64,000 bases of DNA from Leptospiraceae bacterium (lineage in GTDB: Bacteria; Spirochaetota; Leptospiria; Leptospirales; Leptospiraceae), in NCBI GenBank assembly GCA_024233835.1, contig JACKPC010000004.1, forward strand, positions 370,001-434,000, in the 5' to 3' direction. This document shows positions 43,595-52,352 of this stretch, one piece after another (positions within the stretch are counted from its first letter, which is position 1; each line of letters starts with the position of its first letter). Under the pieces are notes generated by a model. The model had not been told where the DNA came from. It made no database searches and was given only the letters and a program-made list of their open reading frames with translations. Position numbers and translations under genes: made by a program.

Positions 43595-45396
43595 CGTTCT
43601 TTCTCCTTTTCCAGCATTTTAAAATGAAACAAATAAGATGTTCCCCTATTCCTACTCAAAAAGCAATTGGCATTTAGTTGCCTGGTGAGAGTTTTAATAA
43701 TCTCGGTACCCAGTCCACCCGGCCCGGACCATTCCAGGCCGATACCATTATCATAAATCCTGAGATGAAAACCTTTCCCTGAACGATAAAACTCCAGGCC
43801 TATCATTCCTTTATCTCTATTTCGAAATCCATGTATTAGAGAGTTAGAAATAATCTCGTTTACCAGCATACCACAGGGCATTGCCGTTTCAAGGTTTAAA
43901 ACTATATCTTTAACATTAAAGTTGAGTTCTAACTGAAAATTTTTAGGCGCATAGTTAATTTGGAGTTGTGAAATAATGTCTTGTAAATACGCTTTGACGT
44001 TTATATTTTTAAAATTTTCACTTTGATACATTTTCTGGTGTAATATTCCCATAGTCTGTATCCGGGAGTTAATAGTCTCTAAATTTTTCCTGGTTTCCTT
44101 ATGATTTGTGAAATAAGATTGCATTCCTATCATCGAAGATATGATTTGCAGGTTATTCTTGACCCGATGATGAATCTCAGCGAGTAGTATCTCTTTTTCT
44201 TCAAGACTGGAACGAAGTTTTTCTTCAGCCTGCCTTTCTTCAGTAATATCGTTAAAGGTAACAGCAAAATATCCCAACTCCGGCGAAAAAGCCTTAACCG
44301 AATAGTGCTTATTTAGTGCTTTAGAGTAGTTTTTCAGTTCGACCGGTTTTCCGCTCAAAGCTACTTTTCCGTATTCTTCCACCCAATATTTTTCAGAACC
44401 GGGTAATACCTCGTATAAAGTTCTATTTATTATAGTAGCTTTTTCCAATCCGGTTAGCTTTTCAAAGGCAGGATTAATATCGAGAAAAAGATAATCATCA
44501 GGCTTTCCGGTTTTATCTGTAATGATTTTGTGGTAGGCAAAGCCCGAGTTCATATTTTCAAAGAGTTGCCGATATTTTGTTTCACTTTTATTTAAGCTGT
44601 TGTAGGCATCAGAAAGCTCTATTCCCATGTGATTAAACTGGAAAATAAGCCTTGAGATTTCATCATTATAAGTATCTTCTAAAAATGTATTTTTTTTTTG
44701 ACTGGCAAAGTCTTTCATGGCCTGTTCGAGACCGGAAATCCTTTTGACTATCAGGTAATTTAGACTGAGACCCAGACCCAGAATAGCAAGAATCGACACA
44801 AGAGTAAAAATTTGGAAATTCATTAAAATCACATTCTTACTTTCACTTAAAGGTAATTTTAAATCATAAAAAAAGAAAAGGAATCCGTCTTTATTTACCC
44901 GGATACTCGTTTCTTGCAAGGGAAGGCTTATCGGCAAACAAAACCAGGCTTTGCCTTCCTTTTTCAGAAAAAGCGATTGGATTTTCTGTTCTGTTTGGGT
45001 TTGAAAGAAGAGTTTCTGAATATCATTTTTGTGTGCCTCTAAAGAAGGATCTATCTGAAAGAGGGATTGATTTTCCCAATCAGATTTGGTTCCTGCCAGA
45101 ATTTTTCCATCCTGGTTCAGATATAATACGTATTTCAGATCAATATTCGAGCCAAAGGAGAGAAGGAAGGATTGCACTACATCTAACCTGTCTTTTAGAA
45201 TCCAATTTTCCACTAAGGATTGAAAGCGGGAAAGTTCCTCTGTTTTATTTTCCTGAAATTGATTAAAGAACTGAGTTTCGCTCAGATGTGTATAAAAAAT
45301 GTAAAAAACCAGGCTACTGATACTGATAAAAAGAAAAAGCACAAGGGGAATACTTATACGCAGTGAGTTGATCTTTTTTAACATTCTCACTATCAT
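43573..45396 (-). CDS. PAS histidine kinase of the HisKA_2/HWE type
   Basis: Membrane kinase of 607 residues. Two hydrophobic segments (about 13-33 and 188-215) bracket an extracytoplasmic domain. A HAMP-like region, a PAS domain (about 265-385, YRQLFENMNSGFAYHKI) and the HisKA_2 motif HHRVKNNLQIISSMIGMQS follow, with the phosphorylated His at its start. The catalytic domain has VNEIISNSLIHGFR (N box), YDNGIGL and PGGLGTEII. The poly-A tract around 44690 on the plus strand encodes Lys-Lys-Asn in frame. It forms a pair with the receiver gene. Confidence 0.93.
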   Translation of the reverse strand: MIVRMLKKINSLRISIPLVLFLFISISSLVFYIFYTHLSETQFFNQFQENKTEELSRFQSLVENWILKDRLDVVQSFLLSFGSNIDLKYVLYLNQDGKILAGTKSDWENQSLFQIDPSLEAHKNDIQKLFFQTQTEQKIQSLFLKKEGKAWFCLPISLPLQETSIRVNKDGFLFFFYDLKLPLSESKNVILMNFQIFTLVSILAILGLGLSLNYLIVKRISGLEQAMKDFASQKKNTFLEDTYNDEISRLIFQFNHMGIELSDAYNSLNKSETKYRQLFENMNSGFAYHKIITDKTGKPDDYLFLDINPAFEKLTGLEKATIINRTLYEVLPGSEKYWVEEYGKVALSGKPVELKNYSKALNKHYSVKAFSPELGYFAVTFNDITEERQAEEKLRSSLEEKEILLAEIHHRVKNNLQIISSMIGMQSYFTNHKETRKNLETINSRIQTMGILHQKMYQSENFKNINVKAYLQDIISQLQINYAPKNFQLELNFNVKDIVLNLETAMPCGMLVNEIISNSLIHGFRNRDKGMIGLEFYRSGKGFHLRIYDNGIGLEWSGPGGLGTEIIKTLTRQLNANCFLSRNRGTSYLFHFKMLEKEKERWKRKES

Positions 45397-45417
45397 CTGA
45401 ACCCCTTATACATCAAT

Positions 45418-46050
45418 TTATTTTATAAGTATTGCCCTCGGAAATGCCGGGCAGGATTGAACACAAATTCCGCAGCCGGTACAGGAACGAGAGAAAGAGG
45501 GTTTCCCATCTTTAAATTTAATAATATCTTCTAAGGGGCAGGATTGCAAGCAAATATCACAGGAAGCTTCCGGATTCTCGCTATTTAAGCAAAAAGAAAA
45601 AAGAGAAACCGCCTGCCCAAATTTTGGTGTTTCTTTTTTCTTGAAGGGTTTCAAAGCTTTTGGTTTGCAGGAAGTAATACAGGGCCAGTCTTTACACATC
45701 AGACAGGGATTATGATTGAGATCCATGTAAGGAATGCTTTTTCCATATCTATTTTCAAAAACCGGGAATATGGCATTGTACGGACAATGATGAATACAAT
45801 CTCCACAACCGGTACAGGTCTCTTTGAAGGCTTTTTTCCCTTCGATAGCTCCCGGAGGCAATTTCAGTTTCTTATTAATGGGTTTATCTTCTATTACCTC
45901 CGGCATTTGCATCATTTCAGCGCCCATATCATCCAGAGGTTTCATGGTTTTACCAACTTCCCCCTTGATATCTTCCACAATTTCATTTGTCTCTTTTACA
46001 ACTTTACCGATCAGTTTGCCGAGACCTTTTATAAACTCTTTTCTATCCAT
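45418..46050 (-). CDS. ferredoxin with four [4Fe-4S] motifs
   Basis: An electron-transfer protein of 210 residues. Cys clusters are CTGCGDCIHHCP (residues about 76-87), CLMCKDWPCITSCKP, CDICLQSCP and CTGCGICVQSCP, compatible with up to four iron-sulfur clusters as in NapF/NapG-like proteins. The N-terminal 60 residues are amphipathic and charged. It starts on the last base of the murA stop (TAATG), so it is translationally coupled to a cell-wall gene with no evident link. The partner enzyme is unknown. Confidence 0.87.
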   Translation of the reverse strand: MDRKEFIKGLGKLIGKVVKETNEIVEDIKGEVGKTMKPLDDMGAEMMQMPEVIEDKPINKKLKLPPGAIEGKKAFKETCTGCGDCIHHCPYNAIFPVFENRYGKSIPYMDLNHNPCLMCKDWPCITSCKPKALKPFKKKETPKFGQAVSLFSFCLNSENPEASCDICLQSCPLEDIIKFKDGKPSFSRSCTGCGICVQSCPAFPRAILIK

Positions 46051-47345
46051 TATCCCTGAACTCTTTGGATGTCGGCTCCGATATTTCGTAACCTGCTGTC
46101 GATATCCTGAAACCCCCTATCTATTTGTCCAATATTATAAATACAACTTTCTCCCTCCGCACAGAGCGAGGCGATAAGCATAGCCATCCCGGCTCGAATA
46201 TCCGGGCTATTGACCTTATTTCCGTACAATCTCGAAGGCCCCACTACCACGGCCCTATGGGGATCGCAAAGAATTATCTGGGCTCCCATGGAAATGAGAT
46301 TATCTACAAAGAAAAGTCTGGATTCAAACATCTTTTCATGAATAAGAACGGTTCCCTTGCACTGGGTTGCCGTTACCAGGGCTACAGAGGTCATATCCGC
46401 CGGAAAACCCGGCCAGGGGGCATCATCAATTTTTGGAACAGCACCATGATAATCAGGGGTAATACTCATCTCCTGATCGGAAGGAACCAGTATTCCTCCT
46501 TCCACCGGTCTTATTTCAATTCCGAGACGGGAATATACCATACGTATCATACGAATATCTTCGAGGTTCACATCTTCTATAATAAGCTCTCCCCGACAAA
46601 CAGCGGCCAGACTGATGAAACTTCCAACTTCGAGGTAGTCGGAACCCAGACGGTGAGAAGAATCAGGTGGATGCAAAGAACTCACACCTTCAATACTGAG
46701 AATATTGGAACCTATTCCGGAAATTTTTGCTCCGCAGGAGTTTAAAAAATTACAGAGTCCCTGAACATGGGGTTCAGAAGCTGCATTTCTCAGAATAGTC
46801 GTTCCTTCTGCCAGGCAGGCTGCCATGACTGCGTTTTCGGTAGCAGTTACAGAAGCTTCATCCAGCAGAATATCGGTGCCGAAAAGACGCTTAGCTCGAA
46901 TTTCATAGCCATCCGGAAAAACTTCCACCTGGGCACCCAGAGCTTCAAGAGCCAGCAAATGTGTATCCATACGTCTTCGTCCAATTTTATCTCCACCGGG
47001 TCTCGGTAAAAAAACTCGACCTTCCTTTGCTAAGATGGGACCGGCCAGAGTAACCGCTCCCCTTAAGCGACTACAGAGCTCACCGGGAAGATCGGAGGGA
47101 AGCGTAGCGGGAACAGTGAAAAGAAAAGAACCATTGCCTTCGTCTTCTACCTGTATTCCTAAAACTTTCAGGACATCGATTAACATTAAAACATCCTGTA
47201 TATAGGGTAAATTTTGCAGACGAACCTGCCCGTGCAAAAGGCAGATAGCTCCTAAGAGGGGAAGAGCTTCGTTTTTATTCCCCTGTGGTCGTATTCTTCC
47301 ATGGATGGGATTTCTACCGCTAATTTTAAAATAGGCTGAACTCAT
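46050..47345 (-). CDS. murA: UDP-N-acetylglucosamine 1-carboxyvinyltransferase
   Basis: First committed step of peptidoglycan synthesis: transfer of enolpyruvyl from PEP to UDP-GlcNAc in the cytoplasm. Lys24 and Asn25 in GNKNEALPL and the catalytic Asp317 in FPADM are conserved. The active-site loop reads PRPGGDKIGRRRMDTH, so the residue equivalent to E. coli Cys115, the target of fosfomycin, is Asp119. Asp variants in other bacteria are active and fosfomycin-resistant. Length 431 is typical. It is coupled to the ferredoxin gene downstream. Confidence 0.95.
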   Translation of the reverse strand: MSSAYFKISGRNPIHGRIRPQGNKNEALPLLGAICLLHGQVRLQNLPYIQDVLMLIDVLKVLGIQVEDEGNGSFLFTVPATLPSDLPGELCSRLRGAVTLAGPILAKEGRVFLPRPGGDKIGRRRMDTHLLALEALGAQVEVFPDGYEIRAKRLFGTDILLDEASVTATENAVMAACLAEGTTILRNAASEPHVQGLCNFLNSCGAKISGIGSNILSIEGVSSLHPPDSSHRLGSDYLEVGSFISLAAVCRGELIIEDVNLEDIRMIRMVYSRLGIEIRPVEGGILVPSDQEMSITPDYHGAVPKIDDAPWPGFPADMTSVALVTATQCKGTVLIHEKMFESRLFFVDNLISMGAQIILCDPHRAVVVGPSRLYGNKVNSPDIRAGMAMLIASLCAEGESCIYNIGQIDRGFQDIDSRLRNIGADIQRVQG

Positions 47346-47416
47346 GGGATTCAGCCTGACTTTTGTGATTAGATTTTCAATAGCAATTTCAGAAGCTTGA
47401 AAATAATTTCATCGGC

Positions 47417-47878
47417 TTAAAACCTATCATCATCTTCCGAATTCGAGCTCCGTTTTTCCATTTCAAGTTTTGGCTCTCCCAGCAATTTTACAAAGTCACT
47501 TTCTCTCGGAAAATGGAATAGCATAACGAGAACTCCCAGAAGAATGGCACCCAGATGATCCTGCCTGCCGGTCATAAAGAACACGACTGCATTTAGCATA
47601 CAGGCTCCTTCGATAAGTGCTCCCTGTATGATTTTTAGGGTCTGATAAACACCGGCTTGCTTGGAAGCTTCCAGTTGTTTCTGATACTCTAAAGACTTAA
47701 GTAAAAGCTTTGGAAGAACAAAGCTGAGTCCTATACTAACAAAAAGCATAGCATAAGCAATGAGATTTAAAATCTCATTGCTCTGGGGTTTTTTTTCTAT
47801 AACAAAAAAAACTCCGGTAAGCATCAAGACTCCCATGATTAGAGCGGCATAAATAATTTTTATTGTTTGAGGTACCAT
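47417..47878 (-). CDS. hypothetical four-helix membrane protein
   Basis: A 153-residue integral membrane protein with four hydrophobic segments (about residues 9-27, 38-58, 83-103 and 108-122), arranged as two similar halves: IKIIYAALIMGVLML and LKIIQGALIEGACML. This suggests an internal duplication. The C-terminus is charged (EKRSSNSEDDDRF). No family recognised. Confidence 0.7.
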   Translation of the reverse strand: MVPQTIKIIYAALIMGVLMLTGVFFVIEKKPQSNEILNLIAYAMLFVSIGLSFVLPKLLLKSLEYQKQLEASKQAGVYQTLKIIQGALIEGACMLNAVVFFMTGRQDHLGAILLGVLVMLFHFPRESDFVKLLGEPKLEMEKRSSNSEDDDRF

Positions 47879-47902
47879 GTTGTAAAAACTCCTTAATTTC
47901 TA

Positions 47903-48613
47903 TTAGTCAGGGATTATTTTTTGTAAATAAGCTTTTCTTTCCTTCTCCGGAAATTTTTCAATGGCATAACGAAGCATGGTCCTCGGCATCTTTGAATACC
48001 ATTTTTTTAAAAAGGCTTCTTCTTCAGCTTTGTCATTTTTCCCAATTTCTCTAAGCATCCAACCTACAGCTTTGTGGATCAAATCTTCTTTGTCTTCTAA
48101 TAGAAGTTCCGCAATAGCTAAAGCATCGCTGTAGTCGTTTTGCTTTATAAAATAAAAACAGGACATCATGGCTATTCTTCTCTCCCAAAGACTTTTGGAT
48201 CTGGCAAGTTTATAGAGTATATCCCGCTTCTTATCAAAGAGGTACGCACCCACAATATAGTGAGCAGAAGAATCAACCAGGTCCCAGTTGTTGATATGCT
48301 CTGTATGTTTCAAATAGAAATGATATATTTCTTTTTTCTTACTCTCTTCAGCCTTAGTATATTGTAATACGAGAATAAACAGAGCTAGCTGCCTTTCTTC
48401 GTGTAGAGAAGAATTGAGAAGTTTTTGAATTTCCAAGAGAGGAAGAGTCTTATACAATTTGGCTTCCTTTCTTAAATCGGGAACCGGAATTCCTAAAAAA
48501 ATATCACCTTCCCCGTATTCACCCTTAGCGGTTTTGAAATATTTTTGCAGATCCTTCGCTTTTTTTGGATTGGCCAGTTGCTTCAACTTTTTTTGGATTT
48601 CTTTTGCATTCAC
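47903..48613 (-). CDS. DNA alkylation repair protein (AlkD-like)
   Basis: HEAT-like repeat glycosylase that removes N3/N7-alkylated purines. Family segments: IFLGIPVPDLRKEAK, INNWDLVDSSAHYIVGAYL (conserved Asp/Trp of the DNA-binding face), LWERRIAMMSCFYFIKQND and LIHKAVGWMLREIGK. Length 236 matches AlkD. Start GTG 48613 with AGAGGA upstream. Confidence 0.93.
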   Translation of the reverse strand: MNAKEIQKKLKQLANPKKAKDLQKYFKTAKGEYGEGDIFLGIPVPDLRKEAKLYKTLPLLEIQKLLNSSLHEERQLALFILVLQYTKAEESKKKEIYHFYLKHTEHINNWDLVDSSAHYIVGAYLFDKKRDILYKLARSKSLWERRIAMMSCFYFIKQNDYSDALAIAELLLEDKEDLIHKAVGWMLREIGKNDKAEEEAFLKKWYSKMPRTMLRYAIEKFPEKERKAYLQKIIPD

Positions 48614-48670
48614 GGGTTTTGTCCTCTTTTGTATAAGAGGAGATTATATAGAAAAATGAGCAAGTAGTTT

Positions 48671-49570
48671 TCATAAGAGCAGATATAATAAAGGAAGGGT
48701 AATAAAGCCCAAAATAATTCCATAACCCACAAGAGAAGCTGCAAGACCGGGTGATAAATTGTAAAGCATAGCCAGGGCTCCTGCTGAAACCATAGGCGGC
48801 ATCCCGGCTTCAAAAATAGAAACCAGGGCAGCTTTCCCTTTGAAACCAAATAGCTTACAAAAACTGAGGGCAACAAGAGGAGCCAGGATAAGTTTTATAA
48901 AAAGACCCGTTCCTATAAAACCAAGTTGACTCTTATTCGGACGTAGTTCCAATTGAAAACCCACAGCTATCATAACCAGGGGAATTAAGGTGGAGGATAA
49001 GTTTTTAAGAATCGATTGAAAAATAGCAGGATACGAGAACGGTTTTAGAACGAAGGCCAGGCATAAAAAAATCAGGGGAGGAAAACTGAGGATCTTTAAA
49101 AGAACTTGTTTCAGGGAAAGATTACTTGGTGAATTAGAATATACAGATATGATAATACTTCCGTAAGTAGAGAGAAGCAAAAAAGAGCCGAGCTGGTCGT
49201 AAAGTAAAACATAGGGAATGGCATCCTTACCGAAGAAGGATTCCACCATCGGAATTCCCAAGAAAGACGTGTTACCGAGAGGTATAAGTAAAAGCATACA
49301 GGCTGTGACTTTTCTTTCCCATTTTCGTATTTTAGAAATAATATATATACTTATAACACTAAGACCGAGCATGAAATAGGGCATAAAAATGGGAATCCAG
49401 AGTTCGGAGGAAAAATGCAACTCCTGGATTTTATAAAGAATCAGGGCCGGAAGAGAAATGTAAATTACAAAAAGGTTCAGAACTTTCGCCGTGTTTTCCG
49501 GGAAAAACGAATTTTTTCTGATTAGAACTCCAATAAAGAGTAAGAAGATGATATAAAAAAAGTTTTCCAT
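48671..49570 (-). CDS. AEC-family transporter
   Basis: Auxin-efflux-carrier-type permease with about ten membrane helices in two five-helix halves over 299 residues. Landmarks are NLFVIYISLPALILYKI, FLGIPMVESFFGKDAIPYVLLYDQ and the second-half GLFIKLILAPLVAL followed by FEAGMPPMVSAGALA. Bacterial members export or import carboxylic acids and similar solutes. Substrate unknown. Confidence 0.9.
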   Translation of the reverse strand: MENFFYIIFLLFIGVLIRKNSFFPENTAKVLNLFVIYISLPALILYKIQELHFSSELWIPIFMPYFMLGLSVISIYIISKIRKWERKVTACMLLLIPLGNTSFLGIPMVESFFGKDAIPYVLLYDQLGSFLLLSTYGSIIISVYSNSPSNLSLKQVLLKILSFPPLIFLCLAFVLKPFSYPAIFQSILKNLSSTLIPLVMIAVGFQLELRPNKSQLGFIGTGLFIKLILAPLVALSFCKLFGFKGKAALVSIFEAGMPPMVSAGALAMLYNLSPGLAASLVGYGIILGFITLPLLYLLL

Positions 49571-49634
49571 TAAAAGCTTAAACCTGTTGAAAAATAATTC
49601 TTCTGCAGAAAGAAAAGTGTGTTCTTATTAGTGT

Positions 49635-51122
49635 TTATATAGGACATGGTAGAGTAAATCTGAATTTGGTGCCCTGATTTACTTTACTCTCAATGAATAC
49701 TTTCCCCTCATGTCCTTCAATGATACTTTTTACGATTGCCAGTCCCAATCCGTGAGAACTTTCATTGCCGGTAGGTAAAACACTGGACTTGTTAAAATAG
49801 TGGAATATTTTACTAAGATCTTTTTCAGGAATTCCCTGCCCTTCATCTATTATTTCTGTTAGTAATAAATTATTTTCTTTATATATGTTTATTCTTATGC
49901 TTGTATTATTGTGAGAAAATTTAACGGCATTACTTAAAAGATTATCTATTACCTGCTCGATTTTCCCCTTGTCCAGCAATATATAGAATTCATCTCTAAA
50001 AAAATTTGACTGTATGACTATATTCTTTTTATTTGCATAATACTCACAAAGAGAAATTCTCTGCTTTATAATAGAAATATAATCGATTCGAACTTTAGTT
50101 AGAGTCATCTTACCACTTTCAATTGTAGTAACATCTAATAGATTATTTAATAATTCTAACATACCTGTACTTGTTTCAAATATAAGATTAATCAAGTTTT
50201 TGTTCTCTCCGGAAAGTTCCTCGAGTAATATTTTAGTTACTCCATTAATTGAACCTAATGGATTCCGTAAGTCGTGTGCGGCGATGCTTAGTATTCGATT
50301 CTTCTGTTCATTAGCTTTATATAATTCTTCATTTTGTTTCAATAGTTTATTCTTGAGAACTAAATGTTCTGTGATATCATAAGAGATCCCTACTAAAGCA
50401 TTAATTTTTTCATCGGAATATAATGGAATTTTTATTGACCAATAATGTCTGGCAATTCCGTCTCGAGAAATAAAAACTTCTTCACCTTCTTGTTTATCTC
50501 CTGATTCAAAAACTTTCAGATCCATATTATTAAAATGCTTCGCTGCTTCTGAAGATAAAAAATTAGAATCTTTTCGACCAATTAACTGTTCCCGGGATAA
50601 ACCAAAAAGTTCCGCTGTAACCCTGTTCGCATATAAATAGGTGAGTTCCCTATCTTTTACATAAACATATAAAGGAGCATTATCCAAAACAGCATGAATT
50701 AGGTCATTCGTTTCTTCTAACTTTTTCTCCATATTTTTCCTTTCGGTAATATCTGTTGAAATTCCGCAAAGTCCGATTACATTTCCTTTCGAATCCAATA
50801 AAGGCTCTTTTACTGTCCAATAGACACGTTTTTCTCCACTGGCCTTTATAAAATTAATTTCTTCCCTTTCTATCTTTGTACCTGTATCCAATACAATTTT
50901 GTCGTTCGTTTTTAACTCATGAAATTCTTGCAAATCAAAATATTCTTCGTCTGAAGTTCCTATGATCTGAGATAGCGATTTACCAAAAAGCTCACAAACC
51001 AGTTTATTTGCATAGGTATAATTTCCCTTTTTATCTTTTGTAAAAATATAAGCACCAACATGATCTAATATGGCACACAAATTATGAATTTGAGTCTCTA
51101 ATTCATTTATCTTCTCAAGCAT
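49635..51122 (-). CDS. soluble PAS-PAS sensor histidine kinase
   Basis: A cytoplasmic kinase of 495 residues. It has an N-terminal coiled coil, PAS 1 (about 15-130, FTKDKKGNYTYANKLVCELFG), PAS 2 (about 140-255, VKDRELTYLYANRVTAELFG), a HisKA helix with His in IAAHDLRNPLGSI, and a catalytic domain with DNLLSNAVKFSH, IDEGQGIPEKD and SHGLGLAIVKSI. The two PAS units are similar to each other. No response regulator is adjacent, so this is an orphan kinase. Confidence 0.93.
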   Translation of the reverse strand: MLEKINELETQIHNLCAILDHVGAYIFTKDKKGNYTYANKLVCELFGKSLSQIIGTSDEEYFDLQEFHELKTNDKIVLDTGTKIEREEINFIKASGEKRVYWTVKEPLLDSKGNVIGLCGISTDITERKNMEKKLEETNDLIHAVLDNAPLYVYVKDRELTYLYANRVTAELFGLSREQLIGRKDSNFLSSEAAKHFNNMDLKVFESGDKQEGEEVFISRDGIARHYWSIKIPLYSDEKINALVGISYDITEHLVLKNKLLKQNEELYKANEQKNRILSIAAHDLRNPLGSINGVTKILLEELSGENKNLINLIFETSTGMLELLNNLLDVTTIESGKMTLTKVRIDYISIIKQRISLCEYYANKKNIVIQSNFFRDEFYILLDKGKIEQVIDNLLSNAVKFSHNNTSIRINIYKENNLLLTEIIDEGQGIPEKDLSKIFHYFNKSSVLPTGNESSHGLGLAIVKSIIEGHEGKVFIESKVNQGTKFRFTLPCPI

Positions 51123-51286
51123 TACTCTTAGCCCCCGTCAGATATAAGGATATTTCTTATTTCGGATCATGAAAAAGAATCCTTATGGAATTAATTTATC
51201 CAATGGTAAAGGATCTACTCGACATTTCTTTTAAAATTTATTTTTTTTCCATTCATCCCCCTATACTACCATCTATCCCAATAAAT

Positions 51287-51315
51287 TTGAACCTTACGTC
51301 AGGATGTGTTAGGCT
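51287..51315 (+). promoter_or_regulatory. possible promoter of the secreted hydrolase gene
   Basis: TTGAAC (51287-51292), 17-bp spacer and TAGGCT (51310-51315) would give a leader of about 65 bases before the ATG. The -10 box is poor. Pattern only. Confidence 0.3.
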
Positions 51316-51387
51316 AAAAGTATGAAGCGGGAGGGGATTTTCTTCCTGCGGAAAAAGTAAACAAACTGAAATAACCGGAGAAAGAAA

Positions 51388-52209
51388 ATGAAAACTTTAA
51401 AATTAAAACTTATCACCCTGATGGCCTTTGGACTGTTCTTTGCAAGTTCTATCTCAGCCGGGACTATCTACGTTTTTGTTCATGGCAAATCAAGCAAGAA
51501 CCATAACGGAACCAGCACTACCGATGTAAACAGCTACTGGGGTTCTTCTGCTAACACAGTAAGCGGAACCAAATACTTTGTAGGCTATGACGGAACCACA
51601 GACCCCCGCACATACGGAACAGCAAGAGCTCAAACCAACCTTACAACCGTCATGAACCAGAGATGTAAAGGTGCTGATACCTGCAAAATTATCTGCCACA
51701 GTGCCGGCTGCTATGCCACTGAATACTGGTTAGATAAGTTAGGCGGAAGTGCTTCCAGCAAAGGTTACAAGATTTCCGGAGTTACCGCTCTCGCTGCGGC
51801 TTCCGGTGGTTCTGAACTGGCCAGTGCTCTGAACGGAGTTACCTTTGGCTATGCCGGTAATGCAATGGATAGAGCTCTGATAGTAAATACTGCCCGTTCT
51901 TCCTTCAATCATAACGATACAGCCAGTGTAACAGTTTCTCATGTTCCCGGTTATAAAGGAATGGCCGGAGCTTCTGCTATCCTTCCCGGAGAAGATGATT
52001 ACGCTGTAGCCTACCACTCCTCCTGTGCATATAATACCGCCGGTGGCTTAAGCAAGTGTCAGAGTTCTTTAACTCAGTATGAAGGAATCTGGCCTTTTGG
52101 TTCTAACAAAACTTACAAACAATTTACCGGACATACAAGAGCTCCTTCTGTAGGTTCTGCCGGTCTTTATGAAAACCATGGTGAACTTACTAACGATGGT
52201 TGGAGATAA
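51388..52209 (+). CDS. secreted serine-hydrolase-like protein
   Basis: A 273-residue exported protein: signal peptide ending SISA-G at about residue 24, then an alpha/beta hydrolase-like start (TIYVFVHGKSSKN) and a nucleophile elbow IICHSAGCYATEY with Ser105, where the first Gly of GHSxG is Cys. The C-terminal YENHGELTNDGW could supply the His. Eight Cys residues and many Gly/Ser/Thr suggest a stable extracellular fold. Strong ribosome site GGAGAAAG and a perfect terminator imply a separate, well-expressed unit. Codon use is visibly less AT-rich than in most neighbours. Lipase or peptidase activity is not established. Confidence 0.83.
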   Translation: MKTLKLKLITLMAFGLFFASSISAGTIYVFVHGKSSKNHNGTSTTDVNSYWGSSANTVSGTKYFVGYDGTTDPRTYGTARAQTNLTTVMNQRCKGADTCKIICHSAGCYATEYWLDKLGGSASSKGYKISGVTALAAASGGSELASALNGVTFGYAGNAMDRALIVNTARSSFNHNDTASVTVSHVPGYKGMAGASAILPGEDDYAVAYHSSCAYNTAGGLSKCQSSLTQYEGIWPFGSNKTYKQFTGHTRAPSVGSAGLYENHGELTNDGWR

Positions 52210-52235
52210 GATAAGCAAAGGATAATAAAGAGAAG

Positions 52236-52268
52236 AAAAAGGTGAAGTAGAAATACTTCACCTTTTTT
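52236..52268 (+). terminator. Rho-independent terminator
   Basis: AAGGTGAAGTA and TACTTCACCTT pair perfectly around a GAAA tetraloop, with A and T runs extending the stem on both sides. It lies 27 bp after the hydrolase stop. Confidence 0.92.
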
Positions 52269-52320
52269 ATGTACAAAAGCTTTCTATTGAAACATGCATT
52301 TGGTTTTAACAAATTTTTCC

Positions 52321-52349
52321 TTGCGAAAATAAGCAAATCATACTAAAAT
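52321..52349 (+). promoter_or_regulatory. possible promoter placing the start of transcription at the ATG
   Basis: TTGCGA (52321-52326), exactly 17 bp, then TAAAAT (52344-52349). The expected transcription start, about seven bases after the -10 box, would fall on the second of the two tandem ATGs (52353, 52356). No Shine-Dalgarno sequence precedes them. This suggests leaderless translation, as an inference. Confidence 0.35.
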
Positions 52350-52352
52350 AGA

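Noticed and set aside
44690..44699. A/T(10) homopolymer in the histidine kinase gene as a second slippage site
   Set aside because: The frame is intact through it and there is no downstream fragment; kept only as a possible site.
46125..46745. Plus-strand frame of 206 codons inside murA
   Set aside because: Antisense of a well-conserved gene, with no family resemblance and no ribosome site.
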